Positions 31,330 through 44,265 of a stretch of 64,000 nt of DNA are shown piece by piece. The translations under genes were made by a program, and so were the position numbers. Source of the stretch: Metallyticus violacea (taxonomy: Eukaryota; Arthropoda; Insecta; Mantodea; Metallyticidae); the NCBI GenBank assembly GCA_030762175.1, contig CM060831.1, positions 68,035,001 through 68,099,000 on the forward strand, written 5' to 3'. Below the pieces are notes generated by a model. It was not told where the DNA came from, ran no database searches, and saw only the letters and a list, made by a program, of their open reading frames with translations. Every line of letters begins with the position of its first letter. Within the stretch, counting starts at the first letter, position 1.

Positions 31330-33960
31330 GCGCATGCGCAAGACTTATTTTAGAACCAAAAGAAGAACTATAGCTTCATTTATTCTGTCATCTGTCAGCC
31401 ACCTTCATGTGCCCAATTTCAAGTTGATATTGTCTAGGGGCTCAAACCCTCTTTTATTCTTAGTTATAGGTATAGTAAATACACATTTACTGTTCTTACT
31501 TTTATTGATCTTCATAAAGTCATATTTGTAAACATCTAACGCTGCGCATTGGTTATAGAGATACATCATTAATTAACTATTCTATTATATGGTTTTTAGT
31601 ATTTGCATTATGTGGAATGATTGATTAATAGGAAAAATATTCCTAAAGTTATTCTAATAAATACCTACTTCCATCTATAGTTTCTCATACTTGGTTTATA
31701 TTTCCTATTTGATTCTAAATTAACACTGAGCGACCAAACACAGCAAAATGTGTCCTAAATCTGTTCAAAAAGTGGTAACAGAATCTATAAGAATAATTAT
31801 GACAGCTTTGAATACGACAACCACATTGACTATCCTGATTCTTCATTCAGTTCGTAAGAAAAGCACTTTAAGAGTCACTTTTGGACGCTACAAATAGACT
31901 TGTATAATTTAAAATGTTAAAAAAGTTATTAGAATATAAGTACAGTATTTAAAGGTTCTGAATAACAGATACGCGCACTAAATGTAAGCGAAAGCACGAT
32001 TCATGAGCCGGAGTACCATCGTGTGTTACCCACAGATCTGCCATGGAAAAGCTAACAGAAATTTCAGCATTAACGTTCCAGTTCTAGTGAGCACTACAAA
32101 TAAAATAAAATTGATAAATACAGGAACTAAATGAATGATTCAATAAATTCACTGAGCTGTAACTAAGCACTCAATAATATTACCGAAAAGACAGAAATTT
32201 TGTTTAATCCTTGCTTTTAGATATAGCCTTCTTTGACTATTCTATACAGGAAAACGTTCACGCACACGTGGTAAACAATACGCACTAGAGAGAAGTAATT
32301 TCCGGCTCGTTTTATAGTCCCCTTCTAAGCGCTAACGTTTGCTGAGTAACAATATGACATCCGCCCAGTGACTAAGGCAAATGAAAGGCACTTCAGCTTT
32401 TTGCCATATTTTCTCTTATTCATATCACAGTCTGTCAGTCGCTTTTAAAATGTTGGGTAAAAAAATTGAGTAGCTTTTCACGAAGTTGAAGTTGCTGGGT
32501 TTGTTCTTTTGTGGTCATGTATAGAAATTTTCAACGTTACCTACGTTTAGAATACCTGTATGTATAATGTAAATGCAATTAAAAGTTTGCAAATATTACA
32601 TTTTTCTGGGCTGTGCAGCGATCAATGCCAGCTCTGTTGGCTTTTACAGATAGTGAGACGCTATAAACGAAAATGGGCTTAAATAATACTGGTGTGCAAC
32701 AAAGACAGTAGATAGTATGCAAATACAAAAGCGACTACCGTATATAAACTGAAAAATGCTTCCAATTAATATAAAACAAGTAACATTAGATTAGATAACA
32801 TATTCCCTCGATAGCAACTACAGAGATTGTGTTTTAATTAATTCACAACAAAATTACACAGGACATGCATAGCAGAAAAATTCCTTTAGTAATTGAGACA
32901 TTAAGGTAAGAGAAGAACGGGGTAAATGGTATCTGGCAGCTCGGAAAATTAAATTATTTTTAATCGACTTCGGACATATGCCGTGTTTTAGAAAAGAAGC
33001 GTAAATCAGAATGCATTTCCCATCTTTTAAACAATGGTCGACCTTCCTTGCTAAAAACAAGTGACACATGCATTTACTTACTGCCAAATTTGAATGAAAA
33101 CATCAACCTGGCTTCCGAAAGCATCTAAAATCTTGAGTTCTTGTATAGCTCTCTTCAAATGCATACGTAAGGTAAACAGATGAGGTGATTATTCTTTCCT
33201 GAGTTTGGTTATGAGGATAATAGGACGAATATGAATTAGATAGAATAGCACAAGAATTTAAACACAAAGAAACAGGTTGTCAGGCACAAGCACTTGAAAA
33301 AACTAGACAAAAAATGAAATTATACAAAAGTTATAATAAAAATAGCATGCCTTAACGGAAGAAGAAACAAGTCCAGCTTCAATGTACTAAAATAAGTAAA
33401 AATGAATAAAATATTTAAAATAAAAACAAAGCAAGCATGGATAATCTTTATAAAATTAAACACAACCAATATCTAAGTAAAAGTAAATAAAATGACAGAG
33501 GCAGTACAGTTTGGATACTTTAAGAAAGACAAACAAACACGTAGCAACAGTAAAACATAAATAAAACCAAGGAATGAGATTAAACAAACATTTGCTAATA
33601 TACCCTTGATAGGCCAAGGTGGAGAAGTAACCTTAAGATAAAAAAAAATAGTTTGTATGTTTCCATCAAAGCTTATCTATCATACTACAGTCAATTAACC
33701 GAACTGTTAGAGCCAGTTTAATGTTCTTAAAGTACGTATAAGGTTTGCATCTTAACAAAATCTTTTGTTTTGCCTCTCATTGTAAGGTTTCACTTAGACC
33801 CGCACAAGTACAACGGACCTCTTTCGTACTGCAAAAAAAAGTTTTGTAGTCGTTGTGCCGCAGTAAACTTTGACATATTCAGCCTTAAATGCTGAATCAT
33901 ATGGATAAGAAACGCCAGGAACTAACAATACGATTGGAATTAGCTTAATAGCTTAATTAG
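31330..33960. other. long stretch with no recognised feature
   Basis: About 2.6 kb without any repeat found elsewhere in the window and without protein motifs. Frames such as 32854-33087 minus show no resemblance. Confidence 0.5.
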
Positions 33961-33962
33961 CT

Positions 33963-34000
33963 TATATATAATATATATATATATATATAATATAAACTAA
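33963..34000. repeat. AT microsatellite with AGCTTA palindromic flanks
   Basis: A short AT run in which a TTAGCTTATATATAATA-like left side mirrors the right side (TAATATAAACTAAGCTAA), so the whole can fold back on itself. Confidence 0.8.
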
Positions 34001-34004
34001 GCTA

Positions 34005-37000
34005 AAAGAAAAAAATACGAGGAAAATAAAAAATAAGCAAGTACATGCTAAATATGCTATTGTCAAAAGTGATAAATATATAAATAAAATATAAAAACAC
34101 AAAAAGAAATTAGGAATAGGTAAATATGATCTGGATTCTAGCACGTGTTTCTCTCCAGTTCTTACCTAATACCTACCTTTCTTTCCACCCCCATCGCCCT
34201 GTCCACGCTTAAAGATCTTGTTACCCGTGTCTTCTTCCCATTGATTGAAACAGGCAAGGGAGTTTTCGAGAATAATGTGACTTAATCTTTCCTAGCATGG
34301 TCGGTTCTACTACTGCTGTCCGCTGGTAGAGATTATTTCGGTATCATTTAGGCCTTTCTTCAAAATTGGTAGGATTGAATCCCTTTCCGTTAGCCCGACA
34401 CAGTGATTTTGGCATTAAGGAGGTTTCTTAAGGTTTGTTCATTCAGCTGTAAAAGTTTTAATGTTGTTTTTAAGTTACCGGTTTTTTAACCGGTAATAGG
34501 AAACTTGTAAGTAATAGGAACTTGTGTGTTGTAATTTTTTAAAGAAGCTCTTAAATCAAAGTAATATTAAAGGTCTTTTAAATTTTCCTCAAATGAGATT
34601 GTGTAAATATAATAACCCGATAATTGATTTTATATGTTAAAATTGCATTTATTTTTAAATTTACTAATTACGTTGCTGAGTATATATTGTGTGTGAGCCA
34701 ATATTAAGTTTTTTTCGCATGTTAATAAAATTTTGCTTATTGTTAAATAAATCACATTTGTAAATGATCTTCTCCCGTACTCGAAAGTTATCTTTAAAAG
34801 TTAAAGAAGTGAAGAACAGGCAACCGCATCTTGCACAAGCTAGTAAATACAGGGCAATGTATAAATAGAATAATTAGTAAAGGAAGAGAGGAAGTAAATA
34901 TCTGGTCTTTACATTCTGTTATAGAAATTATAAATAAAACAACAAAAATATAACAGAGGCAAAGTTCAGCTTTGTAACCGAGAAGCCCAATGAAGAATTC
35001 TAGTGACGTACAATAAATGTGTTATGCTTGACGATACTGTCGGTAAACTCTAAAAACCACTTCTATTTGGTCAATTGATTATCCTTCTCAAAACAACAAT
35101 GCCAAATATCTATTCACAGCACTCATGTTACAATAACAACCAATGCCGAATGTTGATGACCTAAAAATGCTTATAAATGACCTTAAATTATTTTTAAAAA
35201 TGGCTAGCTTGTATCATTGTTTTATTAAATGTAAGCTACTAACCTTTTTAAAGCAATTGTTTCACATTCACTTGCAGAAAAAAAAAACCTGATAAAAACA
35301 GTGATGTTTACAGTGATGTAAAAATGTACTGTCGTAAATTAGTGTGCATGCACAGATTCTCAAAAGTAAACAAACGCCGATTATCGGCAATAACATTTTT
35401 TATATTTTGAATAGCTTCTTTCAACAACAGCACTTACAATCCGAGCCATTCTGCACCAGCTGATTTGCAAGTCATTTTCTAGATGTGCTATTTGCCTGAA
35501 AAGGGGAGCGGTGTAAATCCAACAGCTGTCCTTCAATGCCATAAACAAGAGTCCTCTCTAGTCATATAACGTTTACATCGGCAGCTATCTGAACCAATAG
35601 TCACGTGATGAGAGACTCGGGTTGTCCATTGTGTCGTGTCTTTCAAGTTAATTCTCAGAACGCGTGGCTTGCTGTTTAAATAACACTTTCTGGCTAGTTG
35701 CTAGGTTAAGTTGTGAAGTTAATAATTAATTACACCTTTTCCTACTACTGCGGTTATTTCTAGGTTAAGGCATGCCTCATTTATAAAAAAATTGTTCTAA
35801 CTTTGCTTAAATACAGAATAGATTAATGCTCGTTTCACATCTAAAATTCACGATCCGGATTTATTAATATATTAACAATACTCTCAACATAAGATCAAAT
35901 AATCATCAATAGCTCTGATAATAACAAACAATTTGTTTGCTTAGCATCAGAGTCGTAAAAATAATGTAAAACTGGCTAAACAGAAGTGTACTTTTAAATC
36001 ATTCCTTATATCTCTCTACATATTGTGCTCCAAGTTATTTCGTTTACTGAAGCAGTGTTTATACGAAAACTCAGTTTTAGAAAGGGGGAAACATAAAACT
36101 CAGCATTTTACTTTTATTTTTTGTCCCTTTATTTTATCCTAGCTTTCTCTTTGAACTTTCTTCACATCCATATATTTTCGCTCTTTATATTTTATTCCCA
36201 GTTACGCTTTTAACTTGGTGCCATATTTTTGTTTACACGTCTTTCTTTTTACCTCGTTCTCTTGCCGCCCGCTCACTCATCGCCTCTTTTGATTCTTCAG
36301 TTACAGCTCTATCCCAGAGCAAGAAAGTTGTGACATGGCGATAAAGGATACCCTACTCTATTGCCAAGATTCCAGCAGAATATTTAACCGTAATCCCGAA
36401 TTTTCGCTCCAAGTGGGTGTTACTGCCCGAATAACGTACGAAATCCCCAGCTGTGGACCCAGCCAACTCTTCAAGGAGAAAACCACAAAACCTTTACGAG
36501 GGCTGCTACAAGAGTTTATTGGTCAATAATGTCACTAAGAACTTCTGACCGTGTACCAAAGGTCCATTGCAATTTTGCTTCTCTGTTCTTGTTCTCTTGT
36601 AATTTAACTCGTCTGGGCTCCTTGAAGAAACGTCCATTCTGGTGTTTTGGATATTGTAACGCCATTAACTAATCTCCCAGCGCCTTCACCAATTAATTAA
36701 ACAGCTCTCACTCACTTCATAAAATTCAATACGCTTTAATAACGCGATATTCTTTTTTCAGTCAACTATCAACAATCAAAATACAACAATTAAAGCAAAC
36801 TATCGTTATAAACCAAGTCTTTTCATGATAAAGTGGATCATTTCAAAGCCTGATTTACATATCTGAACTAATAAACAGCATCCTATCCTTAGATGGCCTT
36901 ACGAACTGGGACACGTCTGTTCCTTACCACGTCTCGGAGAATGGGGAAATCAGTTTAATCTTGGAAAACCACAACGTCAAGTCTTATCCCACATGCGCTA

Positions 37001-37550
37001 CTGTCCCCCTCCAATCACACGTTTGTTAACACCAATCTTTACGATCCCTCCTAGGGCATTTTGTAGTATATGTGTTTACAGTGATGCCAACATTTTCAAC
37101 AATAAAGTATATGTGTCACAATATTATTTCTAAATCAATGAATATATTCATTTGTTGGCATAGTTCAGATAAAGGATGTCTGACTATACAGGGGGGGGGT
37201 CCGAGATTCCGTTCTGGCAGTAGGTCAAGGATTTATTCACCTCTCTTCTCCGGATAGAGCTAGGTTCAATTAGCCTTTTCTACATTGTCTAACGGACGAA
37301 GTATGTAAAGCCCTGGAAATCTCTTGTCGAAAGGCTTTAGATTAAACATCCTTTGCTCTATATGTCAACTTAAGTGTGTTGCATTTACATAGTGTTGCAG
37401 TAAAGGAGTCGGAATATTTCTTCGAATATGCTTAATCTGAAGTTATAAATGTTTCTACTAAATATTAAAGCTCTGTAGCGCACACAATGATTTTTCAATA
37501 AACATTTCATAATGGAAGCACTGACTCTGAACTAACTCGTGTTTATTGTG
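34005..37550. other. long stretch with no recognised feature
   Basis: About 3.5 kb without recognised genes or shared repeats. A 9-bp inverted repeat, TTACCGGTT / AACCGGTAA (34475-34483, 34488-34496), and a G9 run near 37190 were noticed. The frame 36335-36529 (64 codons, MAIKDTLLY) has no family resemblance. Confidence 0.5.
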
Positions 37551-37599
37551 AAGAAAGTTTGCGAAATTTTTAGATCCTTACTCAACAAAATATTTGGTC

Positions 37600-38015
37600 T
37601 CAGAACATCACCATCCGAAATTATAATCACGGTGAAATTTCAGCATAGCACTGAAGGCAAATGGTGGCGTCAAAATCGAGAGTTCTTATTTTGTGTGTTT
37701 GTTAGGTTGATGAAACATTCTGAAGAGATTAGTTCAGTGCATGAATTCTGGATGAGTCATTCTGGAAAACCTGCCTCAGTTGTTTCTTCAGAGAGTGTCG
37801 AGCAACGGAAGTTCAGGATGTCGGAGAATAATTAAATGTAAAATTCACATTTATCCTTACAAAATCCGACGTTGTCACTTTAGAAGTGCAGAGAAGTGCA
37901 ACGGCGTTTTATCTTTGTTGCAAATTTTGAGGCTTTGGAAAATGAATCAGTCGATAAGAATCGCATCTGGTTTAGTGACGAGGAACGCTTCCATTTACAA
38001 ATCTGCATAAATGTA
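37600..38015 (+). pseudogene. Tc/IS630-like transposase N-terminal and central fragment
   Basis: Segments in different frames are in the right order for the insect Tc-like (DUF4817-bearing) transposases: HSGKPASV (about 37750), HIYPYKIR (37848-37871), and near 37918-38009 FEALENESVDKNRIWFSDEE, then RFHLQICIN. The WFSDEE..HL motif contains the first catalytic Asp. Frameshifts separate the parts. It belongs to the same broad family as the 13.9 and 62.6 kb remnants but covers a different region of the protein. Confidence 0.6.
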
Positions 38016-38019
38016 TTCA

Positions 38020-39195
38020 GTTGAAAGCTCTTCACTCCCTTCGCAGGAAATGGAAGGTACTTTGTGAATCTCGTTAAGTGAAATTCAGGATGTATGTTAT
38101 TAAATGTATATGTGATATCAAGCACTTGTACCTTCATATGTAATAGTAGCAGTGGAAAGCGTTCTAACCCCCCCCCCGTATTATTTCGATTTTATATGAA
38201 AGTCTACATAATTACAATTATATACATATTTGTAGAATTATATTTATACAGTGAGAGCAATTTAAAAGTCCCGCATCTTACATCAGCCGGTCAGAGAACC
38301 TATCCTCATTCAATCGCTAAGATTTCCAACGCGGTACGCACGGCGCAATTCTCTCTTTTAGTCAGTTGCGAGCGGGATTTAAGCAGAGTTGGGCAGTGAG
38401 GGTGAAATTTCATTAAAAGTGAAATATTGCTGTGCAATGACGAGACACAGAAATTTGTGGTGTAAATTTTCAAATGAAAAAAAAAATAATAAAAGTTAGT
38501 ACACTAATTTTGTGGCTGACCGGAATAAACACGAAGAATAATTATCAATACTTGACGAAATGACGCCGTATATTTGGTCCCAGAATTATTGGCCCTGGTT
38601 TTTGGCCCTATCTTTACCTGGATCTTAGTTTCGATTTTTACTTTTGAGAAATCTTGGAAAAAAACAATAAAGTATTAAACTAATCTTTACATACTGGAGG
38701 AACTTAAAACAAACATTCGAAACGAAATTACGTAGGTCCGTTAGTGAAGTGTGTTAATAATACTTTTCTAAGAAGATGTGAATTGCGTGTCAGGGAAAAT
38801 GGGCAGCTTCCAGCATTTACTTTAAAGAGAGCGAGTACCAAAATCTGTTACTTAATATGTTGTGCCTAAATAGTGAAGCGGTTAAGAGCCACGGATCTGG
38901 TGGCAACGTGGGGTCTAATTGTCAACCGGCTAACTAAACTATGCACCCAGACTTTTAAACTGCTTTCACTGTATCCAATTTCTGGAGCATGTTTAATGTT
39001 GTCATTAAAAATGTAAGATATAGAGAATACATTCCGTATTTATAAACAAAGTAAAACAAAACAAATCTGTAAAAATACGAAATATAGATTTACGGTGTAT
39101 ATTCTTAATGAAGATTGCTAATGGTTTGCACATTTACACATTTTCACCTACTAAATATTAAGGGCCAAACATTTATATTTTCCATTAAATACGAA
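38020..39195. other. stretch with a weak tRNA-like segment
   Basis: Near 38875-38930, AGTGAAGCGGTTAAGAGCC followed by GGGGTCTAATTGTCAACCGG resembles a decayed tRNA-like head (D-arm and B-box spacing). Both boxes are too eroded to call a SINE firmly. The rest holds nothing recognised. Confidence 0.35.
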
Positions 39196-39196
39196 T

Positions 39197-39494
39197 ATCT
39201 AAGAACTTTACCACCACAGGGCAGCTGAGGTCGTTTAGGCGCGGACTCGTGATAGGGAGGTCTGGATTTCGAATCCCACCAGTACGTCTTCCTCGACTGA
39301 GGTTTTTTCCAGGTTTTCCTAAGTCCTCATAAATGGCAAATGCCGGGGAGGCATCCTTTAGGCCTGGAACGTTTCCTTCCTTAAAATCCTTTCCCAATTT
39401 AACATTTCATCTCATATATCATCAGTGTACACCGCCTGTGGTACCTCAGTAGTAAAAACGGGCGTTAATCACCATTGAAAAAAAATCTAAGAAC
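39197..39494 (+). mobile_element. SINE-A with perfect 10-bp target duplication
   Basis: The body at 39207-39484 begins TTTACCACCACAGGGCAGCTG and carries GTCTGGATTTCGAATCCC (B box ATTTCGAATCC, first two bases changed). It has a short GGTTTTTTCC tract, the core GGCAAATGCCGGGGAGG, and a 3' end AAAACGGGCGTTAATCACC plus an A-rich tail. ATCTAAGAAC occurs exactly on both sides (39197-39206 and 39485-39494). Confidence 0.95.
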
Positions 39495-39591
39495 GCATTG
39501 AAATCCTTAGTGTAATCTGTACTCCGAAATAATACAATTTCGAACTCATTTATCATTAACATTATTCATAGTGTGCATTTTTTAATTGTAG

Positions 39592-39734
39592 GCTTTATTT
39601 AAGGACGAAGCTCTTCCGAAGCCATAGTTAGGATTTTTACGCCCGAAAAAATCCATCGATCCTTGCCGGGTTTGAACCCGCGACCTTGGGTTTAGAAGGC
39701 AAGTAAGGTTACCACTACACCACCAGGACCGACT
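39592..39734 (-). mobile_element. SINE-B 5' head fragment
   Basis: On the minus strand it has the complete head: GTCGGTCCTGGTGGTGTAGTGGTAACC with A box TGGTGTAGTGG, and GGGTTCAAACCCGGC with a near-intact B box. Then follow GATTTTTTCGGGCGTAAAAA and GGCTTCGGAAGAGC, after which it passes into AATAAAGCC. The 3' two-thirds is missing. Confidence 0.9.
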
Positions 39735-39739
39735 TAACA

Positions 39740-41000
39740 GTATGTGCTTATGTTTAATTTTGTTATGTCCTATGTGTGTATTCAACATCTGATGTTCTAC
39801 ACATATCGGTTATGGCTACTATCATTACGGCCTACGATATAGTAGTCCCTTGTCTCTTCATGTTGTGTTCATGTGGCGCAAATCTTGTAAGGACCAGAGA
39901 TGAGAAATAAGCGCTTGTCCCTCTGGTAGAAACCAGGGGCTTCATACTGAGCTACAAAATGGTGTGTTTCGAGTGTTTCTTTGCTACACGTGGCACATAT
40001 GGTTCTCTCAGCTAAGCCCATTCCTTAAGTTACGTCTAATAACTTTCTGTTCCGCTAGATGCATCGCAGTTCTTTGTTTCTCGTTTTCTTTCTTATCCTT
40101 TTTGTTTTATTCTCGAGCTCTCTGCACTGTCTTGTCTGTGTTATGTTACTGGCACTTATTCTTTCCCATGTTCTACCTTTTCTCTTTTACCTTTTTTTCT
40201 GTCTTGCAATGTAATTCGTTTGTCGTAATTCAGCCGAGTGTTAGAGAAAGAAATCTGAAACTGCGGCAGAACTTCTTGAGAAAAGGATGTGCCGGTATGT
40301 TTTTGTGCAACTCTGTATGAACTGAAGAGAGTACAATGATGTAATGTCAGACATTTTGTGCAATGAATGAAACATAATCGTTTAAAACAACTTTTTAACT
40401 CCAAATTAGTAATGTCATTTTTATTTTTCTTTTGCTTATATTTTATTTAATAAAACTTTTACAATACTGATTGCAATAATAACTTTAGCAAAAAAAAATA
40501 ACAAAGCATAGAAGGAAAATAATTAGGTGCATTTATACTTAAGGTTTATTAGAATATATTTATGGTCATAAACTTGGAATCACTGAATTAAAGGACTGAG
40601 TTTGTTGTTACAACACGGATGTGAACAAACCTAACCTATATTCACACACTGCTAAAGGTGTCCCAGAATCGCTTTAATGTTTTTCAAGTTATACCTTCAC
40701 GTCATATTGGTTGCATCTTGCAGACGGACAATTTTAGACGTTAGGAACATTTCTTCCCTTTAATTTTCTGTAATATTTACCTTACCGAATAAACTATAAA
40801 TCCTATATATACTCAACTGACGCAGAATAATTAATGCTTTATTTTATAATTTTCTCATATACTTAAATATCTACAGTACGCATTATTTGTTTTATTTATT
40901 TGTGATTCTGAACTGATGCCTTTAGTGTTCCTTTTTGCAATGATAGTGAAACTAAAGCAATACCATTTTTTTTTTTTTACGAAAAAATACATTTCTGGCT
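39740..41000. other. stretch with no recognised feature
   Basis: The frame 39964-40320 (118 codons) is rich in Phe and Leu from pyrimidine-rich DNA and has no family resemblance. The 40235-40320 part (GAAACTGCGGCAGAACTTC) could be the end of a repeat but has no second copy here. Confidence 0.4.
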
Positions 41001-41330
41001 ATGAAAATTGCAGCACCCATAAGAGGTACGTTAAACCGCCTTCATATTTTCTCATAAGGAATGAATATGACTCGTCGAAAATACGAAAGCAATACCAGCA
41101 GGTGTCTGAATTTGATCAAGGGAGAACTGTGACATATCGAGAATGTGGAGTGAATTCCAAAAAATTGGTGCTCGGAAATGCACTCACGAATTGGATTGAG
41201 GTAGGCCGAATACACAGATGTGAAGGATCCCAACGGCTCCAACAAACAACTGAACGGGGAGACATATGATTTCCGCATGACTATTGTGTTGCAATTTTAA
41301 TGACCAGTGGTGTATTTGAACGTAGTATGT
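41000..41330 (+). pseudogene. Tc1-like transposase N-terminal fragment
   Basis: The frame 40916-41266 contains SEFDQGRTVTYRECGVNSKK, then NWIEVGRIHRCEGSQRLQQT and TERGDI. This fits the paired-like helix-turn-helix start of Tc1 transposases (F..GR...LRE.G.S...IA ... W...G...R..GSGRPR.TT.REDR). The sequence just upstream (GGCTATGAAAATTGCAGCACCC) resembles the 5' non-coding part of such elements. The DDE domain is absent, and terminal repeats were not found. Confidence 0.7.
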
Positions 41331-41334
41331 TTAA

Positions 41335-42890
41335 CACGTTATCAGTAGTGAGATATTGGCGTTGTTAAATCAGATATTGGTTTTACTCAACCCTTATGGC
41401 ACAATTTGGGTTGCCTATTTCAGAAAACTTTATGGCAACACTGAGTATTCGTGTACTGAAAGTACATACAAAAGAAGGTCAAGTTTGGCAGATGTAACAG
41501 ACTGATGCAGCAATTAAAAATTAAATTATGCTATTAGCTGTTTCGCTACAAAATATCTCTAGAGGAACACATAAAAAACGTGTCTGATCCTTATAACAGT
41601 AATTTCGGATATAGGAACTTAATTTTAAAACTTCACAGTCGAAGAGCTCGAAGATCATGACTAATATGCTTGCGTTGTTATTTTTTTAAAGTAAGAAGTC
41701 ATTTTGAAACGAACATAACTACTAAATTACACGTTCAATAGTTTTTGTGGTTTTATTATGTCCAAATTAAAACAATAACAAAACTAAAGATTGATAGGTT
41801 ATATAAAACAAAAATTATGATAATGTTGAATCTTTTTTAAAATTTTGTATCACGAAATTTCAAAGTGGTTGGGGTAAGAGTATGTAAACATCCTACCCAA
41901 TGTCTAAAATTAAAGTGCTTTTTTTAAAAAAAAATTAAAGCCCTAAGAAAACTATCACTCAGAAACTTAGTCCAGTCATTTGGAACTGCAAAATCCAAAC
42001 GCCATTTGACATGACTTTATAACTTTTGAGCCACTTAGAAGACACCAATGAAAAACAAACAACATTCGTATCCAAATTGGGTAGGCTTTCATTCTGAAAC
42101 ACCCATTTTTTACAACATTACCACGGCCTACGGCCTGTCTTTCCTCAAGTCACTTAAATTTTCGTCTCGAAGTACGACATCGTATCTTATTTTTTACAGT
42201 CGATCAACGCTATGTTCAAGAACCCCACACAGCTCCTTAATGACCTATGATATAATGGTGATTATGACATTGCATGCTAAAACACAACGCTGATGGATGA
42301 CTTAAGCTATTTAAAGAACACTTTATATCGCGCGTGGGTGTTGCAGGAAGTGGTAATGGCTCAAGTTGAACTTTACTATTTCACGGAACTGTAACATTCG
42401 CAGCGTATCTTACGGGGCACAAAGAGAGCATAAAACACAATGCACATGCAAGCGTTTTATACTTTCTTTCTTGGTATACTTAACAAAAATACGATCACGA
42501 TCATCAATGAAAAGCGAGCTCAGGTCTCTAACATAAAAATACAAAATTCACACAAGAAGTCACAAAACTATCAGCTCACTGAGTTGTTTAAGATAGGCTT
42601 TGTCATTATTCTATTTAAATGAATTCTCCGTTAAAGAAAAATATTTTGATTTAATGTGTGTGAATTACGATTTTCTAAAAAGAAGCCTGAAATGTGTAGC
42701 GGAACAACAATCCTAACACCTGCTACGCGCTTATTTTTATTGTAAATGTAGCTGTAATTGCCAGAACTATAAACAATTGCGCGGATAATTACAATGCTCT
42801 TCGCCAGAATTTACCGCTTTAATTGTCGACCTGCGAACTGCCGTAAAAGGCAGCAAAACCATGAAAGATCAGCTAGTAAACTATTTTAGA
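41335..42890. other. stretch with no recognised feature
   Basis: No gene or shared repeat. Frames at 42048-42293 and 42440-42622 show no family resemblance. Confidence 0.5.
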
Positions 42891-42894
42891 CACG

Positions 42895-43440
42895 TTGTTT
42901 AACTCTAGCGAAATTCTCGGAGCTGCTAGAGCTCCAGTCCCAAGCCTCTCCCGAGCGATAGCGCAGAAAGCCGAAGGTAGTGACATAATAAGGCTCTATT
43001 GCACCACAGCAGGATAGCTCACACTGATAGAGCGTCATGTTGTAGTTGTTTAGGTAGTGGTTTCGAATCCTCTCAAACTAATGCTTTTTTTTCTTCCTGA
43101 GTTAAAGGAGATTTGCCACCATTACAATGATTTACTCGCTAACATAGTACCATGCACACAATGCGCTATAAATTGATATTTACGGTTATTTTCCTGCTGG
43201 AATCAAAAGAGATTTGCCACCATTTCAGTGATTTACCCGCCCCAATCAATTTATATTTCCAAAAAGGAGGCGAGCGTAGGCCGTTAGGCCGTAGCGAGCC
43301 GCAGCAAACCACCTGATCCACTGGTTTCTAGGATTTACCCGCGGTTAGAGGTTAAGTTAGTATGTGTCTACATATCAATAATTGCGAATTCCAATAAGAC
43401 AACGCATGGTAAAAAGTGAAATATTCAGTTTTGAAATAAG
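42895..43440 (+). mobile_element. tRNA-promoter repeat (SINE-D), copy 2
   Basis: This is the inverted partner of 30490-31265, and the parts occur in the same order: leader (TCTCGGAGCTGCTAGAGCTCC, CTCCCGAGCGATAGCG), tRNA-like head (AGGATAGCTCACACTGATAG, B box GGTTTCGAATCC at about 43059-43070), a partial unit with TTTGCCACCATTACAATGATT, then one full unit with AAGGAGGCGAGCGTAGGCCG, GCAGCAAACCACC and GGTTTCTAGGATTTACCCGC. Copy 1 has two full units here. No target-site duplication was found. Confidence 0.75.
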
Positions 43441-43444
43441 GAAT

Positions 43445-44260
43445 AAATTACAACCAGAGAGTTACGGACGACAACGCATAGCTTACATTACCTTTAACAA
43501 AAAATTAATACATGCAATATTTACACTTTTATGAGCGGCCATGCAAACAGAAAAATACCTACTGCTATTTTCCATTCGAGACTGAGGAATTTGCCTCTTT
43601 CCGCTGTCGTTGGGGACTGGAGCTCGAACGACTCCGAGAATTTAGTTACGGCTAAGGATAAGTTTTTAGACGGTGCGCGCCAAATACCTTGGATCTTTTC
43701 TCAAGAGGTAGAAGGGCAGAGTATAAATTAGAGTGGGAGACAATCGGTGAATTCCCCGCTAGCGCTCTCCTCATTCTGCCTCTGAAACACACGGTAACTC
43801 TTAGTTGGTCCGCAATGTAAATTGTTTAACAATACATGTACGGTGACGGTGGTTGTTGCAAATTGTATTATTATAGCCACTAGTTTTATATAAATACCTA
43901 ATGCAAATGAACTACAACAATAATTTTAGAGACTGTAGAGGGTTAAAGCAATTTTAAATGGGAGTTTATGGTGTTTAAGAAGTTGAAATCGTATGATAAT
44001 TAGTGTTAAATTAAATAAAATTTTCTTAGGATGTCTTTAAACCTGCTAGGCGAATGTGGAGATCCCGATTTTCAGCAGCTTATCATCAAAGCTTCTCTAA
44101 AATGTTGGACTTATATGACAGCACGACACTAAACAGCGACAACTGTACATAGTTATGTATTGTGTACCTTAGTCTATCCGCCGATTGTGTGACCTAATTA
44201 ATAAGGCCCATTAGGATAGATCAGTAACGCTTGGAACTCGGGTTCACATGTCTTCCTGAT
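43445..44260. other. stretch with a SINE-D leader-like motif
   Basis: GGGGACTGGAGCTCGAACGACTCCGAG (43612-43638) resembles, in opposite orientation, the leader of the 42.9 kb SINE-D, and in the same orientation the plus-strand text at 31230-31256. It may be a third, partial copy. The rest holds nothing recognised. Confidence 0.4.
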
Positions 44261-44265
44261 GGCTT

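Noticed and set aside
34475..34496. 9-bp inverted repeat TTACCGGTT / AACCGGTAA with T4 loop, possible terminator-like hairpin
   Set aside because: Too short to stand out in 64 kb, and intrinsic terminators are not expected in this eukaryotic context.
40236..40320. Segment with GAAACTGCGGCAGAACTTC, possibly the end of a repeat or LINE
   Set aside because: No second copy in the window and no motif, so a family cannot be supported.
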